DNA of 5,028 nucleotides from Acidimicrobiia bacterium (GCA_017853455.1 JAFMJM010000189.1:1-5028), one strand, 5' to 3'; positions 1 to 5,028 are shown, numbered from the stretch's first letter. Numbers and translations: made by a program. The notes: generated by a model from the sequence alone, not told the origin.

Positions 1-495
1 CCGGAACGCGGTGAAGACCAGGAAGGCGCCGAACACGTAGAGCATCCAGGAGAAGGCGTCGAGCAGTGCCACCCCGGCGAAGATGAAGACGGCCCGTAGA
101 ACGAGTGCGCCGAACACGCCCCAGAACAGCACGCGGTGCTGGTACATCTTCGGCACGGCGAAGTACGAGAAGATCACCGCCCACACGAACACGTTGTCGA
201 CCGAGAGACTCTTCTCGATGACGTATCCGGTGAGGTACTGGCCGGCCGCACCGCCACCGAGCCACCACCAGATCACCAACGAGAACGCGACGCCGACCGA
301 GATCCAGATGACGCTCGTGATCAGTGCTTCGCGGAATTCGATCTCGTGATCGTTGCGGTGCAGGAGCAGGTCGATGACCAGTGCCGCCACGATGATGCCG
401 AGGAACGCGACCCACATCCACGGTGCAACGTCGAGGTCGGCGCCCGGTATCGCGTCGGACGATCTGGAGGCCAGCATGCCCAGCACAGGAGCCAC
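1..495 (-). CDS. TerC/Alx-family integral membrane protein, N-terminal part (cut by window edge)
   Basis: The frame reads without a stop from 495 to base 1, giving 165 residues of a family that is usually about 320 long, so the C-terminal half lies outside the window. TerC/Alx proteins are polytopic inner-membrane proteins; several members are linked to manganese export or to tellurite and alkaline-pH phenotypes. Visible are a hydrophobic segment at about 26-45, a polar loop (46-56, HRNDHEIEFRE), a second segment at 57-79, and the family signature EKSLSVDNVFVW at 94-105, with its conserved E and D-N residues. PxxxQHRVLFWG at 115-126 and two further hydrophobic stretches follow. These match what I remember of E. 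coli Alx closely. The start is uncertain: GTG at 495 is chosen because a TAGCGT box ends 6 bases upstream; GTG 486 and ATG 477 are alternatives. An in-frame TAG at 505-507 excludes longer forms. GC is lower than in the neighbours and codons ATA, CTA, TTG and GTT occur. Family assignment is firm; the transported ion is inferred. Confidence 0.93.
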   Translation of the reverse strand, partial: MAPVLGMLASRSSDAIPGADLDVAPWMWVAFLGIIVAALVIDLLLHRNDHEIEFREALITSVIWISVGVAFSLVIWWWLGGGAAGQYLTGYVIEKSLSVDNVFVWAVIFSYFAVPKMYQHRVLFWGVFGALVLRAVFIFAGVALLDAFSWMLYVFGAFLVFTAFR

Positions 496-507
496 CCGAA
501 GACGCTA
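496..507 (-). promoter_or_regulatory. Candidate -10 box for leaderless transcription of the TerC/Alx gene
   Basis: Read on the minus strand, TAGCGT (502-507) fits the actinobacterial -10 pattern TAnnnT. It is followed by exactly 6 bases and then GTG at 495-493, so transcription would begin at the start codon. No convincing -35 hexamer lies 17-18 bases upstream (GTCACG at 525-530 is poor). A leaderless start would leave no room for the Mn-responsive yybP-ykoY riboswitch that precedes alx in E. coli. No ribosome-binding site is evident before the other possible starts. Confidence 0.4.
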
Positions 508-535
508 CCGGCCGGGCGACGGGCCGTGACCCGCG

Positions 536-1363
536 TCAGCGCAGCTGGTCGACGTAGGTGTTCGTCCCGGGGATCGTCGGCAGGAAGGGCGCGCTCAACT
601 CGAGCCGACCCCGTCCCGACGCGGCGATCACCGAACCGGCGTCGGCGAAGACGTCCCAGCACTCGTCGGGTGGCACTTCGGTGAAGGTGAGCAGCGTGAC
701 CCGCCGGTCGAGGCCGGGCACGTCCTCGACGTAGGCCATCTTGTCCTCGGGCAGCGGGTACGGCTCGAAGCACAGCGTCATGGCCGCGGGCGAGCCGGCG
801 AGGCGGGCGGGAAGGAACTCCGCCCGCAGCCAGGCCTCGAGGGTGGCCCGGTCGTCGGTCGAGTCGACCACCTCGACCACCAGGCCCCGGTAGGGGAAGT
901 CGAGGGAGTGGATGTCGCGCGGTCCGTCGGGGTCGCGGTAGACGGCGCCGGCGTACTCCTGGAACGACGTGTAGACGTGGGTTCGGTCGAGGTACACCCG
1001 CCCGTCGGGGAGGAGCCGCTGGTTGGTGGCGACCGTCCAGCGGAGGTGGTCGTCGTAGCGGCCCTCGGTGATCCAGTACAGGGAGATGTACTTCCCGGCC
1101 TCGAGCGGCTGGGCGATCCTCGAGTCGGTGGGGCTGCGCAGCGCCTGCAGGTGGCGCGGCGCCACCCACCGGCGCCCGGCGAACATCCAGGGCATCGCCA
1201 TGGCGCCCGAATAGAAGTGGTCGTCCTCGTACCAGCGGTTGTAGGCGTGGTCGTGGCCCTCGTGGGGCTCGACCATCGTGATGAGCGCAGAACCGATGGC
1301 CACCTCGTAGGGGCCCTCGGCGGGCAGGGTGGTGTACGGGCTGGGGGTGGCGGCGTCGGTCAT
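536..1363 (-). CDS. Conserved hypothetical protein, EthD-like / dimeric alpha+beta-barrel type
   Basis: This is a 275-residue soluble protein with no signal peptide or membrane segment. Its N-terminal half has a beta-strand-like EVAIGSALITMV (20-31) followed by a His/Tyr/Trp-rich stretch HEGHDHAYNRWYEDDHFY (34-51). The pattern 'strand, then NRWYExxHFY' resembles EthD-like ferredoxin-fold proteins, which act in oxidative degradation or as small dimeric barrels. A second strand-helix-strand unit seems to begin at 160 (GLVVEVVDSTDD, then helix 172-187, then AMTLCFEPY at 194-202, then RRVTLLTFTE at 220-229), so it may be two such folds in tandem. I do not know its function. ATG 1363 is preferred over the in-frame GTG at 1399 because a good promoter lies between them and its -35 hexamer overlaps that GTG. 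It runs in the same direction as the TerC/Alx gene, 40 bases upstream of it, but that gene has its own promoter-like box. Coding status is firm; the fold assignment is tentative. Confidence 0.85.
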   Translation of the reverse strand: MTDAATPSPYTTLPAEGPYEVAIGSALITMVEPHEGHDHAYNRWYEDDHFYSGAMAMPWMFAGRRWVAPRHLQALRSPTDSRIAQPLEAGKYISLYWITEGRYDDHLRWTVATNQRLLPDGRVYLDRTHVYTSFQEYAGAVYRDPDGPRDIHSLDFPYRGLVVEVVDSTDDRATLEAWLRAEFLPARLAGSPAAMTLCFEPYPLPEDKMAYVEDVPGLDRRVTLLTFTEVPPDECWDVFADAGSVIAASGRGRLELSAPFLPTIPGTNTYVDQLR

Positions 1364-1398
1364 GGCCGGAGTCTGACCGTCGCAGGGCCCCGTGTCCA
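1364..1398 (-). promoter_or_regulatory. Candidate promoter of the EthD-like gene (leaderless)
   Basis: Read on the minus strand: -35-like TGGACA at 1393-1398, a 17-base spacer (1376-1392), -10-like CAGACT at 1370-1375, then 6 bases and the ATG at 1363-1361. The -35 differs from TTGACA at one position and the -10 differs from TAnnnT at one. Position and spacing predict an mRNA beginning at or next to the A of ATG. This is the best sigma70-type promoter in the window. It is not experimentally supported. Confidence 0.5.
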
Positions 1399-1425
1399 CG
1401 GCGGAGCCGCCCGGCGGGCCGACCC

Positions 1426-1461
1426 CGGACGCCGGTCATACCGTGGTGGTACCGTCGGGCC
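1426..1461 (+). promoter_or_regulatory. Candidate leaderless promoter of the toxin-antitoxin operon
   Basis: TACCGT at 1450-1455 fits TAnnnT and is followed by 6 bases and then the GTG start at 1462. A weak -35-like CGGACG at 1426-1431 lies 18 bases upstream and shares only the GAC core with TTGACA. No Shine-Dalgarno sequence precedes the GTG, which agrees with a leaderless message. The box lies inside the repeat cluster at 1433-1455, so a bound repressor would block RNA polymerase directly. Confidence 0.42.
1433..1455. promoter_or_regulatory. Operator-like cluster of short repeats before the antitoxin
   Basis: Within 23 bases there is a perfect inverted repeat CGGT-CAT-ACCG (1433-1443), an inverted repeat TACC-GTGGT-GGTA (1439-1451), a 6-base palindrome GGTACC (1448-1453) and a direct repeat TACCGT (1439-1444 and 1450-1455, 11 bases apart). 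Ribbon-helix-helix antitoxins usually bind tandem short palindromes about one helical turn apart over their own promoter. The 11-base period and the overlap with the -10 box fit autoregulation by the adjacent antitoxin. Binding is inferred. Confidence 0.45.
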
Positions 1462-1728
1462 GTGACCGTCCGGAAGATCTCGATCTCCATCGACGCCGAC
1501 GTCCTCGAGCAGGTCCGCACCTGCGCCGAGGCCGACGGCGTGAGCGTCTCGGCCTGGCTGGTGGAGGCCGCCCGGGACCGGGCCCGGCTCCTCGGCTGGC
1601 AACGGCTCCTCGACGACCTGGCCGAGGAGCAGGGGCCGCCCACCCCCGAGGAGGCGGCGGCGGCCGACGCCTGGATGGCCGAGACCAACCGGCTCTGGGA
1701 AGAGGCGGTCCGGGGTTCCGGCCGATGA
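1462..1728 (+). CDS. vapB: Ribbon-helix-helix antitoxin (VapB-like)
   Basis: This 88-residue protein is read as the DNA-binding antitoxin of a type II module, which neutralises the toxin encoded immediately downstream and represses their shared promoter. The N-terminus has the ribbon-helix-helix layout: an alternating beta-strand TVRKISISI (2-10), helix A at about 11-24, a turn DGVS (25-28), and helix B at about 28-42 with the typical S-x-S-x-W-L pattern (VSVSAWLVEAA). The acidic, Pro/Glu/Ala-rich tail (about 50-88, with EEQGPPTPEE and NRLWEEAVRG) is the part expected to fold onto the toxin. The GTG start follows the TACCGT box with no leader. Its stop overlaps the toxin ATG by four bases (ATGA, 1725-1728), as is usual for coupled pairs. 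The vapB label follows the partner's family; the sequence itself supports only an RHH antitoxin. Confidence 0.88.
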   Translation: MTVRKISISIDADVLEQVRTCAEADGVSVSAWLVEAARDRARLLGWQRLLDDLAEEQGPPTPEEAAAADAWMAETNRLWEEAVRGSGR

Positions 1729-2117
1729 CGGGCTTCTGCACCCTCGACACCGGTGCCCTGATCGCCCTCGATCGGGGGAATCGGGGCACCACCGACCTCG
1801 TCCGACGTCTCGTCGCCGAGGACTGGCTCCCGGTGGTGCCCGCCCCGGTCGTCGCCGAGTCCTGGCGGAGCCCTCGCCAGGTGGTCCTCGCCCGGACCCT
1901 CGCCTCGTCCCGGGTGGTGCCGCTCGACGCCGACCTCGCGCGCCGAGCCGGCGAGCTGAACGGGCGCGCCGGCCTCGACGACCCGGTCGACGCGGCGGTC
2001 GTCGTCACCGCCGCCGCACTCGGCGGACTCCTCCTCACGGCCGATCCACATCTGAGCGTGCTCGTGGGGCACCTCCCACCCGGTGGCCCACCGCTGGTGG
2101 TCCGGCCACCGTCCTGA
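1725..2117 (+). CDS. vapC: PIN-domain ribonuclease toxin (VapC-like)
   Basis: This 130-residue protein has the normal length for a single-domain VapC toxin. VapC proteins are Mg/Mn-dependent endoribonucleases that usually cut tRNA or rRNA and halt translation. The acidic catalytic residues appear in the expected order: D8 in LDTGALIALDR, E45 in PVVAESWR, D89 in DDPVDAAVVVTAA, and D107 in LLLTADPHLSVL near the last strand. All four positions are intact, so the toxin is predicted to be active. It starts at ATG 1725, overlapping the antitoxin stop by four bases, and both genes read towards bioA. The target RNA cannot be told from sequence. A PIN-domain nuclease is nearly certain; activity as a toxin is inferred from the RHH partner. 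Confidence 0.92.
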   Translation: MTGFCTLDTGALIALDRGNRGTTDLVRRLVAEDWLPVVPAPVVAESWRSPRQVVLARTLASSRVVPLDADLARRAGELNGRAGLDDPVDAAVVVTAAALGGLLLTADPHLSVLVGHLPPGGPPLVVRPPS

Positions 2118-2125
2118 CGACACCA

Positions 2126-2140
2126 GCGGGCTCCGCCCGC
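2126..2140 (+). other. GC hairpin in the vapC-bioA gap
   Basis: GCGGGC-TCC-GCCCGC forms a perfect 6-base-pair, all-G:C stem with a 3-base loop (2126-2140). It sits 8 bases after the toxin stop and 15 bases before the bioA ATG. A second copy of AGCGGGC (2125-2131 and 2141-2147) follows, so the descending arm could pair with either copy. There is no T-tract, so it is not a classical intrinsic terminator. It could reduce read-through into bioA or protect an mRNA end. Function is unproven. Confidence 0.4.
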
Positions 2141-2155
2141 AGCGGGCCGGGCATC

Positions 2156-3457
2156 ATGGCGGGCATGGCCGACCACCGCGACTGGATCGCCCGCGACGCC
2201 GCGGTGGTGTGGCACGGCTTCACCCAGATGGCCGCCTACCCCGACAACGCGCCGGTGGTGGTCGCCCGGGCGGAGGGGCACCACCTCTACGACCCCGACG
2301 GCAACCGCTACCTCGACGCCATCTCGTCGCTGTGGGTCACCACGCTCGGCCACCGGGTGCCCGAGCTCGACGCCGCGCTCATCGCCCAGGTCGAGCGCGG
2401 CGCGCACACCACCCTGCTCGGCAACGGCAACGTCACCACGGTCGAGCTGTCCGAGGCCCTGGCGCGGGTCGTGCCGGTCGACGACCCCCACTTCCTCTAC
2501 GCGGGTGACGGCGCCAGCGCGGTCGAGCAGGCGCTCAAGATCGCGTTCCAGTACTGGGTGAACCGTGGGGTGGCGGGCCGCACCACGTTCCTCGCCTTCG
2601 GCGACGCCTACCACGGCGACACCATCGGCGCGCTCTCCGTGGGCGACGGGGGCTTCGGCACCGACCTGTTCGACCCACTGCGCTTCCCGGTGCTGCGGGC
2701 ACCCCGCTTCACCGACCCCGACTGCTTCGACCGGGCCGTCGAGCTGATCGCGGCGCACGCGTCGGAGCTGGCCGCGGTGATCGTCGAGCCCGTCGTGCAG
2801 GGCGCCGCGGGCATGCACCTCGCCGACCCGGCCGACGTCGCGCGACTCGCGGCCGCGTGCCGCGAGCACGACGTGCTGCTCATCTGCGACGAGGTCGCCA
2901 CCGGCTTCGGCCGCACCGGCACCCTGTTCGCGTCGGAGCAGTGCGGCGTGCGACCCGACCTGCTCGTGCTCGGCAAGGGGCTGACCGCCGGCTACCTGGC
3001 GATGTCGTGCACGGTGGCGAGCGGACGGGTGTACGAGGCGTTCCTCGGCGACGACCTCGGGCCGCGCACCTTCTACCACGGGCACTCCTACAGCGGGAAC
3101 GCGCTCGCCGCGGCCGTGGCGCTCGCGCACCTCGAGGTGATCGAGGCGCGCGCCGTGCTCGCCAACGTGCGCGCCCGGAGCGAGCAACTGCGCGCGCTCC
3201 TGCACGACCGCATCGCACCGTTGCCCCAGGTGGGCGAGGTGCGCCTCCACGGTCTGATGGGCGGCGTCGAGCTCGCACCGCCGACCGACGGTCTGCGTTG
3301 GGGGCGCCGGGTGTGCGCGGCCGCGGTCGCGCGCGGCGTGCTGCTGCGGCCGCTCGGCGACGTCGTGGTGCTGATGCCGCCACTCACCGTCACGCCCGAG
3401 GAGATCACCGAGATCGTGCACGTGCTCGCCGAGGCGATCGTCGAGGGCGCGAGGTGA
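2156..3457 (+). CDS. bioA: Adenosylmethionine/lysine-8-amino-7-oxononanoate aminotransferase (DAPA synthase)
   Basis: A PLP-dependent class III (fold-type I) aminotransferase that converts KAPA to 7,8-diaminononanoate in cytosolic biotin synthesis. The 433 residues match the usual length. Key sites are GDGASAVE at 117-124 (cofactor phosphate region), DAYHGDT with Y152 and D155, D245 in CDEVATGFGRTG (pyridine nitrogen), Schiff-base K274 in LGKGLTAGYL, HGHSYSGN at 308-315, and R398 in RPLGDVVVLMPP, expected to bind the KAPA carboxylate. D245 and K274 coincide with the E. coli numbering. The pocket residues look like the lysine-using B. subtilis enzyme: F22 (FTQM) where E. coli has Tyr17, and L59-W60 where E. 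coli has Trp52-Trp53. The amino donor may therefore not be SAM. ATG 2156 is the longer start; ATG 2165 is also possible, as CATCAT lies 7 bases before it. Neither has a good ribosome site. It opens the coupled run bioA-bioF-bioD. Confidence 0.97.
   Translation: MAGMADHRDWIARDAAVVWHGFTQMAAYPDNAPVVVARAEGHHLYDPDGNRYLDAISSLWVTTLGHRVPELDAALIAQVERGAHTTLLGNGNVTTVELSEALARVVPVDDPHFLYAGDGASAVEQALKIAFQYWVNRGVAGRTTFLAFGDAYHGDTIGALSVGDGGFGTDLFDPLRFPVLRAPRFTDPDCFDRAVELIAAHASELAAVIVEPVVQGAAGMHLADPADVARLAAACREHDVLLICDEVATGFGRTGTLFASEQCGVRPDLLVLGKGLTAGYLAMSCTVASGRVYEAFLGDDLGPRTFYHGHSYSGNALAAAVALAHLEVIEARAVLANVRARSEQLRALLHDRIAPLPQVGEVRLHGLMGGVELAPPTDGLRWGRRVCAAAVARGVLLRPLGDVVVLMPPLTVTPEEITEIVHVLAEAIVEGAR
3443..3453 (+). 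promoter_or_regulatory. Ribosome-binding site for bioF
   Basis: GAGGG at 3443-3447 lies 6 bases before the GTG at 3454, inside the last codons of bioA. This spacing, with the GTGA stop/start overlap, supports GTG 3454 as the bioF start and translational coupling to bioA. Upstream of 3454 the bioF frame stays open to 2857, but that part translates to Arg/Ala-rich low-complexity sequence and is a shadow of bioA. Confidence 0.6.
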
Positions 3458-4578
3458 GCGAGCTCCGGTGGGTCGACTGGGCCGACCACGAGAGCGACCG
3501 GGTGCGGGCCGCCGGGCAGTGGCGCGCTCCTCGCGACTTCGACGCGCTCGGTCCCGTCGGCACGATCGACGGCCGCCCGGTGGTGTCGTTCGCGTCCAAC
3601 GACTACCTGGGGCTCACCGCGCACCCGGCCGTGATCGCCGCGGCCCACGCCGCGCTGGACCGCTGGGGCACCGGCGCCGGGTCGGCACGACTGATCGTCG
3701 GGTCACGACCCGTGCACACCGAGCTCGAGCACGCCCTCGCCGACTGGAAGGGCACCGAGGCCGCGGCGCTGTTCCCCACCGGCTTCGCCGCCAACCTCGG
3801 CGTGCTCACGTCGTTCGGTGGTCCCGACGTGCTGATCTGCTCCGACGCGCTCAACCACGCGTCGATCATCGACGGCGCGCGCTTCTCGCGCGCCGAGGTG
3901 ACGGTGTTCCACCACGCCGACGCCGACCACGTCGACCGACTCCTCGCCGAGGCGCCCGGACGCCGGGCGATCGTGGTCACCGACACCGTCTTCTCGATGG
4001 ACGGCGACGTCGCGCCCGTCGACGCGTTGGTCGAGGTGTGCGCCCGTCACGGCGCCCTGCTGGTGCTCGACGAGGCGCACGCCGTGCTCGGGCCCGACCC
4101 CGATGTCGCCGGCGCCACCGGTGCGGAGGTGCTGCGCATCGGCACCCTGTCGAAGACCCTCGGTGCGCTCGGCGGCTACGTGGCCGGGCCCCGCCGGTTC
4201 GTCGACCTGGTCGTCAACCGGGCGCGCTCCTACATCTTCACGACGGCGCCGCCGCCCGCGACCACCGCTGCGGCGCTCGCCGCCCTCGGGGTCGTGCGGT
4301 CACCCGAGGGCGACGCGCTCCGCGGCCACCTCCGTCGACTCGTCGACCGGGTGGCACCGGGGCACCCGTCGCCGATCGTGCCGGTGGTGATCGGCGACGA
4401 GGCGGCCACGGTCACCGCTGCCGCCCGCCTGCTCGACGAGGGCCTGCTGGTCCCGGCGATCCGCCCGCCCACCGTCGCTCCGGGCACCTCACGCCTGCGG
4501 GTCGCGCTCTCCGCGGCCCACACCGACGAGCAGGTCGACCAGCTGGTGGCCGCCCTCGCCGAGGTCCGCACCCCGTGA
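3454..4578 (+). CDS. bioF: 8-amino-7-oxononanoate synthase (KAPA synthase)
   Basis: A PLP enzyme of the alpha-oxoamine synthase family. It joins L-alanine to a pimeloyl thioester with loss of CO2, giving KAPA, the substrate of BioA. It has 374 residues, close to the E. coli enzyme's 384. Motifs: FASNDYLGL (46-54), GTGAGSARLIVGS (glycine-rich substrate region), H135 in LNHASIIDG (stacks on the PLP ring), DTVFSMDGD, D206 and H209 in LVLDEAHAV, and Schiff-base K234 in GTLSKTLGALGGY. All catalytic positions are present. One oddity: the residue after DEAH is Ala, then VLGPDPD, where family members I recall have Gly or Ser followed by a Gly-rich loop. The GTG start overlaps the bioA stop by four bases, and the stop overlaps the bioD GTG in the same way, so the three genes are probably on one coupled mRNA. 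Confidence 0.97.
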   Translation: MSELRWVDWADHESDRVRAAGQWRAPRDFDALGPVGTIDGRPVVSFASNDYLGLTAHPAVIAAAHAALDRWGTGAGSARLIVGSRPVHTELEHALADWKGTEAAALFPTGFAANLGVLTSFGGPDVLICSDALNHASIIDGARFSRAEVTVFHHADADHVDRLLAEAPGRRAIVVTDTVFSMDGDVAPVDALVEVCARHGALLVLDEAHAVLGPDPDVAGATGAEVLRIGTLSKTLGALGGYVAGPRRFVDLVVNRARSYIFTTAPPPATTAAALAALGVVRSPEGDALRGHLRRLVDRVAPGHPSPIVPVVIGDEAATVTAAARLLDEGLLVPAIRPPTVAPGTSRLRVALSAAHTDEQVDQLVAALAEVRTP

Positions 4579-5028
4579 GCCGGCCCACCCGGTTGGTCGT
4601 GGTCACCGGCACCGGCACCGAGGTCGGCAAGACCTGGTGGACGGCCGCGGTGGCCCGGTCGCTGCGGGCCATCGGCCTCCGGGTCGAGGCCCGCAAGCCG
4701 GTGCAGTCGTTCGCCCCCGGCGACGACGCCGCCGGCCTGACCGACGCCCAGGTGCTCGCCGCGGTCACCGACGCCGACCCCGAGACGGTCTGCTCGCTCC
4801 ACCGCTGGCTGGCCACGCCCATGGCGCCCCCGATGGCGGCCGCCGCCCTGGGGCTCGAGCCGTTCACCGTGGCCGACCTGGCGGCCGAGATCACCTGGCC
4901 GGCCGGCGCCGACCTCGGGCTGGTCGAGGGGGCGGGGGGCCTGCGCTCGCCGCTGGCCGCCGACGGCGACACTCGTGACCTGGTGGCGGCCCTGGCCCCC
5001 GACGCCGTGCTCGTCGTGGCCGACGTCG
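4575..5028 (+). CDS. bioD: Dethiobiotin synthetase, N-terminal part (cut by window edge)
   Basis: The ATP-dependent enzyme that carboxylates 7,8-diaminononanoate and closes the ureido ring to give dethiobiotin. 151 codons are present of the usual 220-240, still open at 5028. Visible are the P-loop variant GTGTEVGKT (12-20), with K19 and T20 for ATP and Mg binding, K41 in ARKPVQS (E. coli Lys37, carbamate stabilisation), a TDAQVL segment matching the family's S/TDA-x-x-L, and VEGAGGLRSPLA (117-128), with E118 matching the conserved acidic residue of the EGAGG motif. The hydrophobic strand AVLVVADV at the edge begins the next core beta-strand. The GTG at 4575 overlaps the bioF stop by four bases; a GAGG (4561-4564) lies 10 bases upstream. 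No frameshift or unusual residue is seen in the visible part. Whether bioB follows cannot be told. Confidence 0.96.
   Translation, partial: MSRPTRLVVVTGTGTEVGKTWWTAAVARSLRAIGLRVEARKPVQSFAPGDDAAGLTDAQVLAAVTDADPETVCSLHRWLATPMAPPMAAAALGLEPFTVADLAAEITWPAGADLGLVEGAGGLRSPLAADGDTRDLVAALAPDAVLVVADV

Noticed and set aside
509..526. Inverted repeat CGGCC/GGCCG between the two minus-strand genes as a terminator
   Set aside because: Only five pairs with an 8-base loop and no T-tract, in sequence where such matches are frequent by chance.
1364..1399. GTG at 1399 as start of the EthD-like gene (12 extra residues)
   Set aside because: The -35-like TGGACA overlaps this codon and the -10-like CAGACT lies just before ATG 1363, so a transcript would begin downstream of it.
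908..1465. Plus-strand open frame of 185 codons opposite the EthD-like gene
   Set aside because: Its Val/Gly/Arg-rich translation lacks recognisable domains, and the minus-strand gene has balanced composition, motifs and a promoter.
321..2123. Very long open frame on the minus strand (600 codons)
   Set aside because: It runs antisense across the toxin-antitoxin genes and out of frame through the EthD-like gene. The translation is Arg/Pro/Gly-rich without any family motif, as expected of stop-poor GC-rich DNA.
2118..2155. Biotin repressor operator (BirA- or BioQ-type palindrome) before bioA
   Set aside because: I looked for a long palindrome such as TGAAC/GTTAC-like half-sites. Only the short GC hairpin is present, so no known biotin operator can be claimed.
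1436..3421. Minus-strand open frame of 661 codons opposite bioA and the toxin-antitoxin genes
   Set aside because: The product is low-complexity (His/Arg/Gly/Val-rich, later poly-Arg/Pro) and mirrors bioA codon structure. It is a shadow frame.
2857..3453. Upstream extension of the bioF frame inside bioA
   Set aside because: The extra 199 residues are Arg/Ala-rich nonsense. BioF homology starts after GTG 3454, which has a GAGGG site at correct spacing.
1..5028. tRNA, rRNA, CRISPR array, insertion sequence, attachment site or riboswitch
   Set aside because: No cloverleaf-like or rRNA-like segment, regularly spaced repeats, transposase motifs or terminal inverted repeats were seen. Nearly all bases lie in protein-coding genes.

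Overview
The window is a GC-rich stretch of bacterial chromosome. By eye it is roughly 70-77% GC over the biotin genes and nearer 55-63% in the first 480 bases. High GC, GTG starts, 4-base stop/start overlaps, a bioA-bioF-bioD order and three candidate leaderless promoters all point to an actinobacterium. An acidimicrobial lineage is my guess, but nothing here proves the class.

Layout. Bases 1-495 (minus strand, cut by the window edge) hold the N-terminal half of a TerC/Alx-family membrane protein. Bases 536-1363 (minus) hold a conserved-looking soluble protein of unknown function that resembles EthD-like alpha+beta-barrel proteins. A 98-base divergent region (1364-1461) carries back-to-back promoter-like sequences and a cluster of short inverted and direct repeats. 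On the plus strand, 1462-2117 is a two-gene toxin-antitoxin module: a ribbon-helix-helix antitoxin followed by a PIN-domain toxin of VapC type. After only 38 bases, containing a perfect GC hairpin, come bioA (2156-3457), bioF (3454-4578) and the start of bioD (4575 to the window end).

How the genes work together. BioF condenses pimeloyl-thioester with alanine to give 8-amino-7-oxononanoate (KAPA), BioA transaminates KAPA to 7,8-diaminononanoate (DAPA), and BioD closes the ureido ring to dethiobiotin. The three genes overlap by 4 bases at each junction and look translationally coupled. Neither the last enzyme (BioB) nor a pimeloyl-synthesis gene is in the window. The toxin-antitoxin pair lies directly upstream in the same direction, so bioA has almost no private promoter space.

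I see no clear undescribed system. The observations most worth following are a BioA that resembles the lysine-dependent B. subtilis enzyme at its substrate-pocket residues, a recurring -10 box placed 6 bases before start codons, the repeat cluster before the antitoxin, and the toxin-antitoxin/biotin arrangement.
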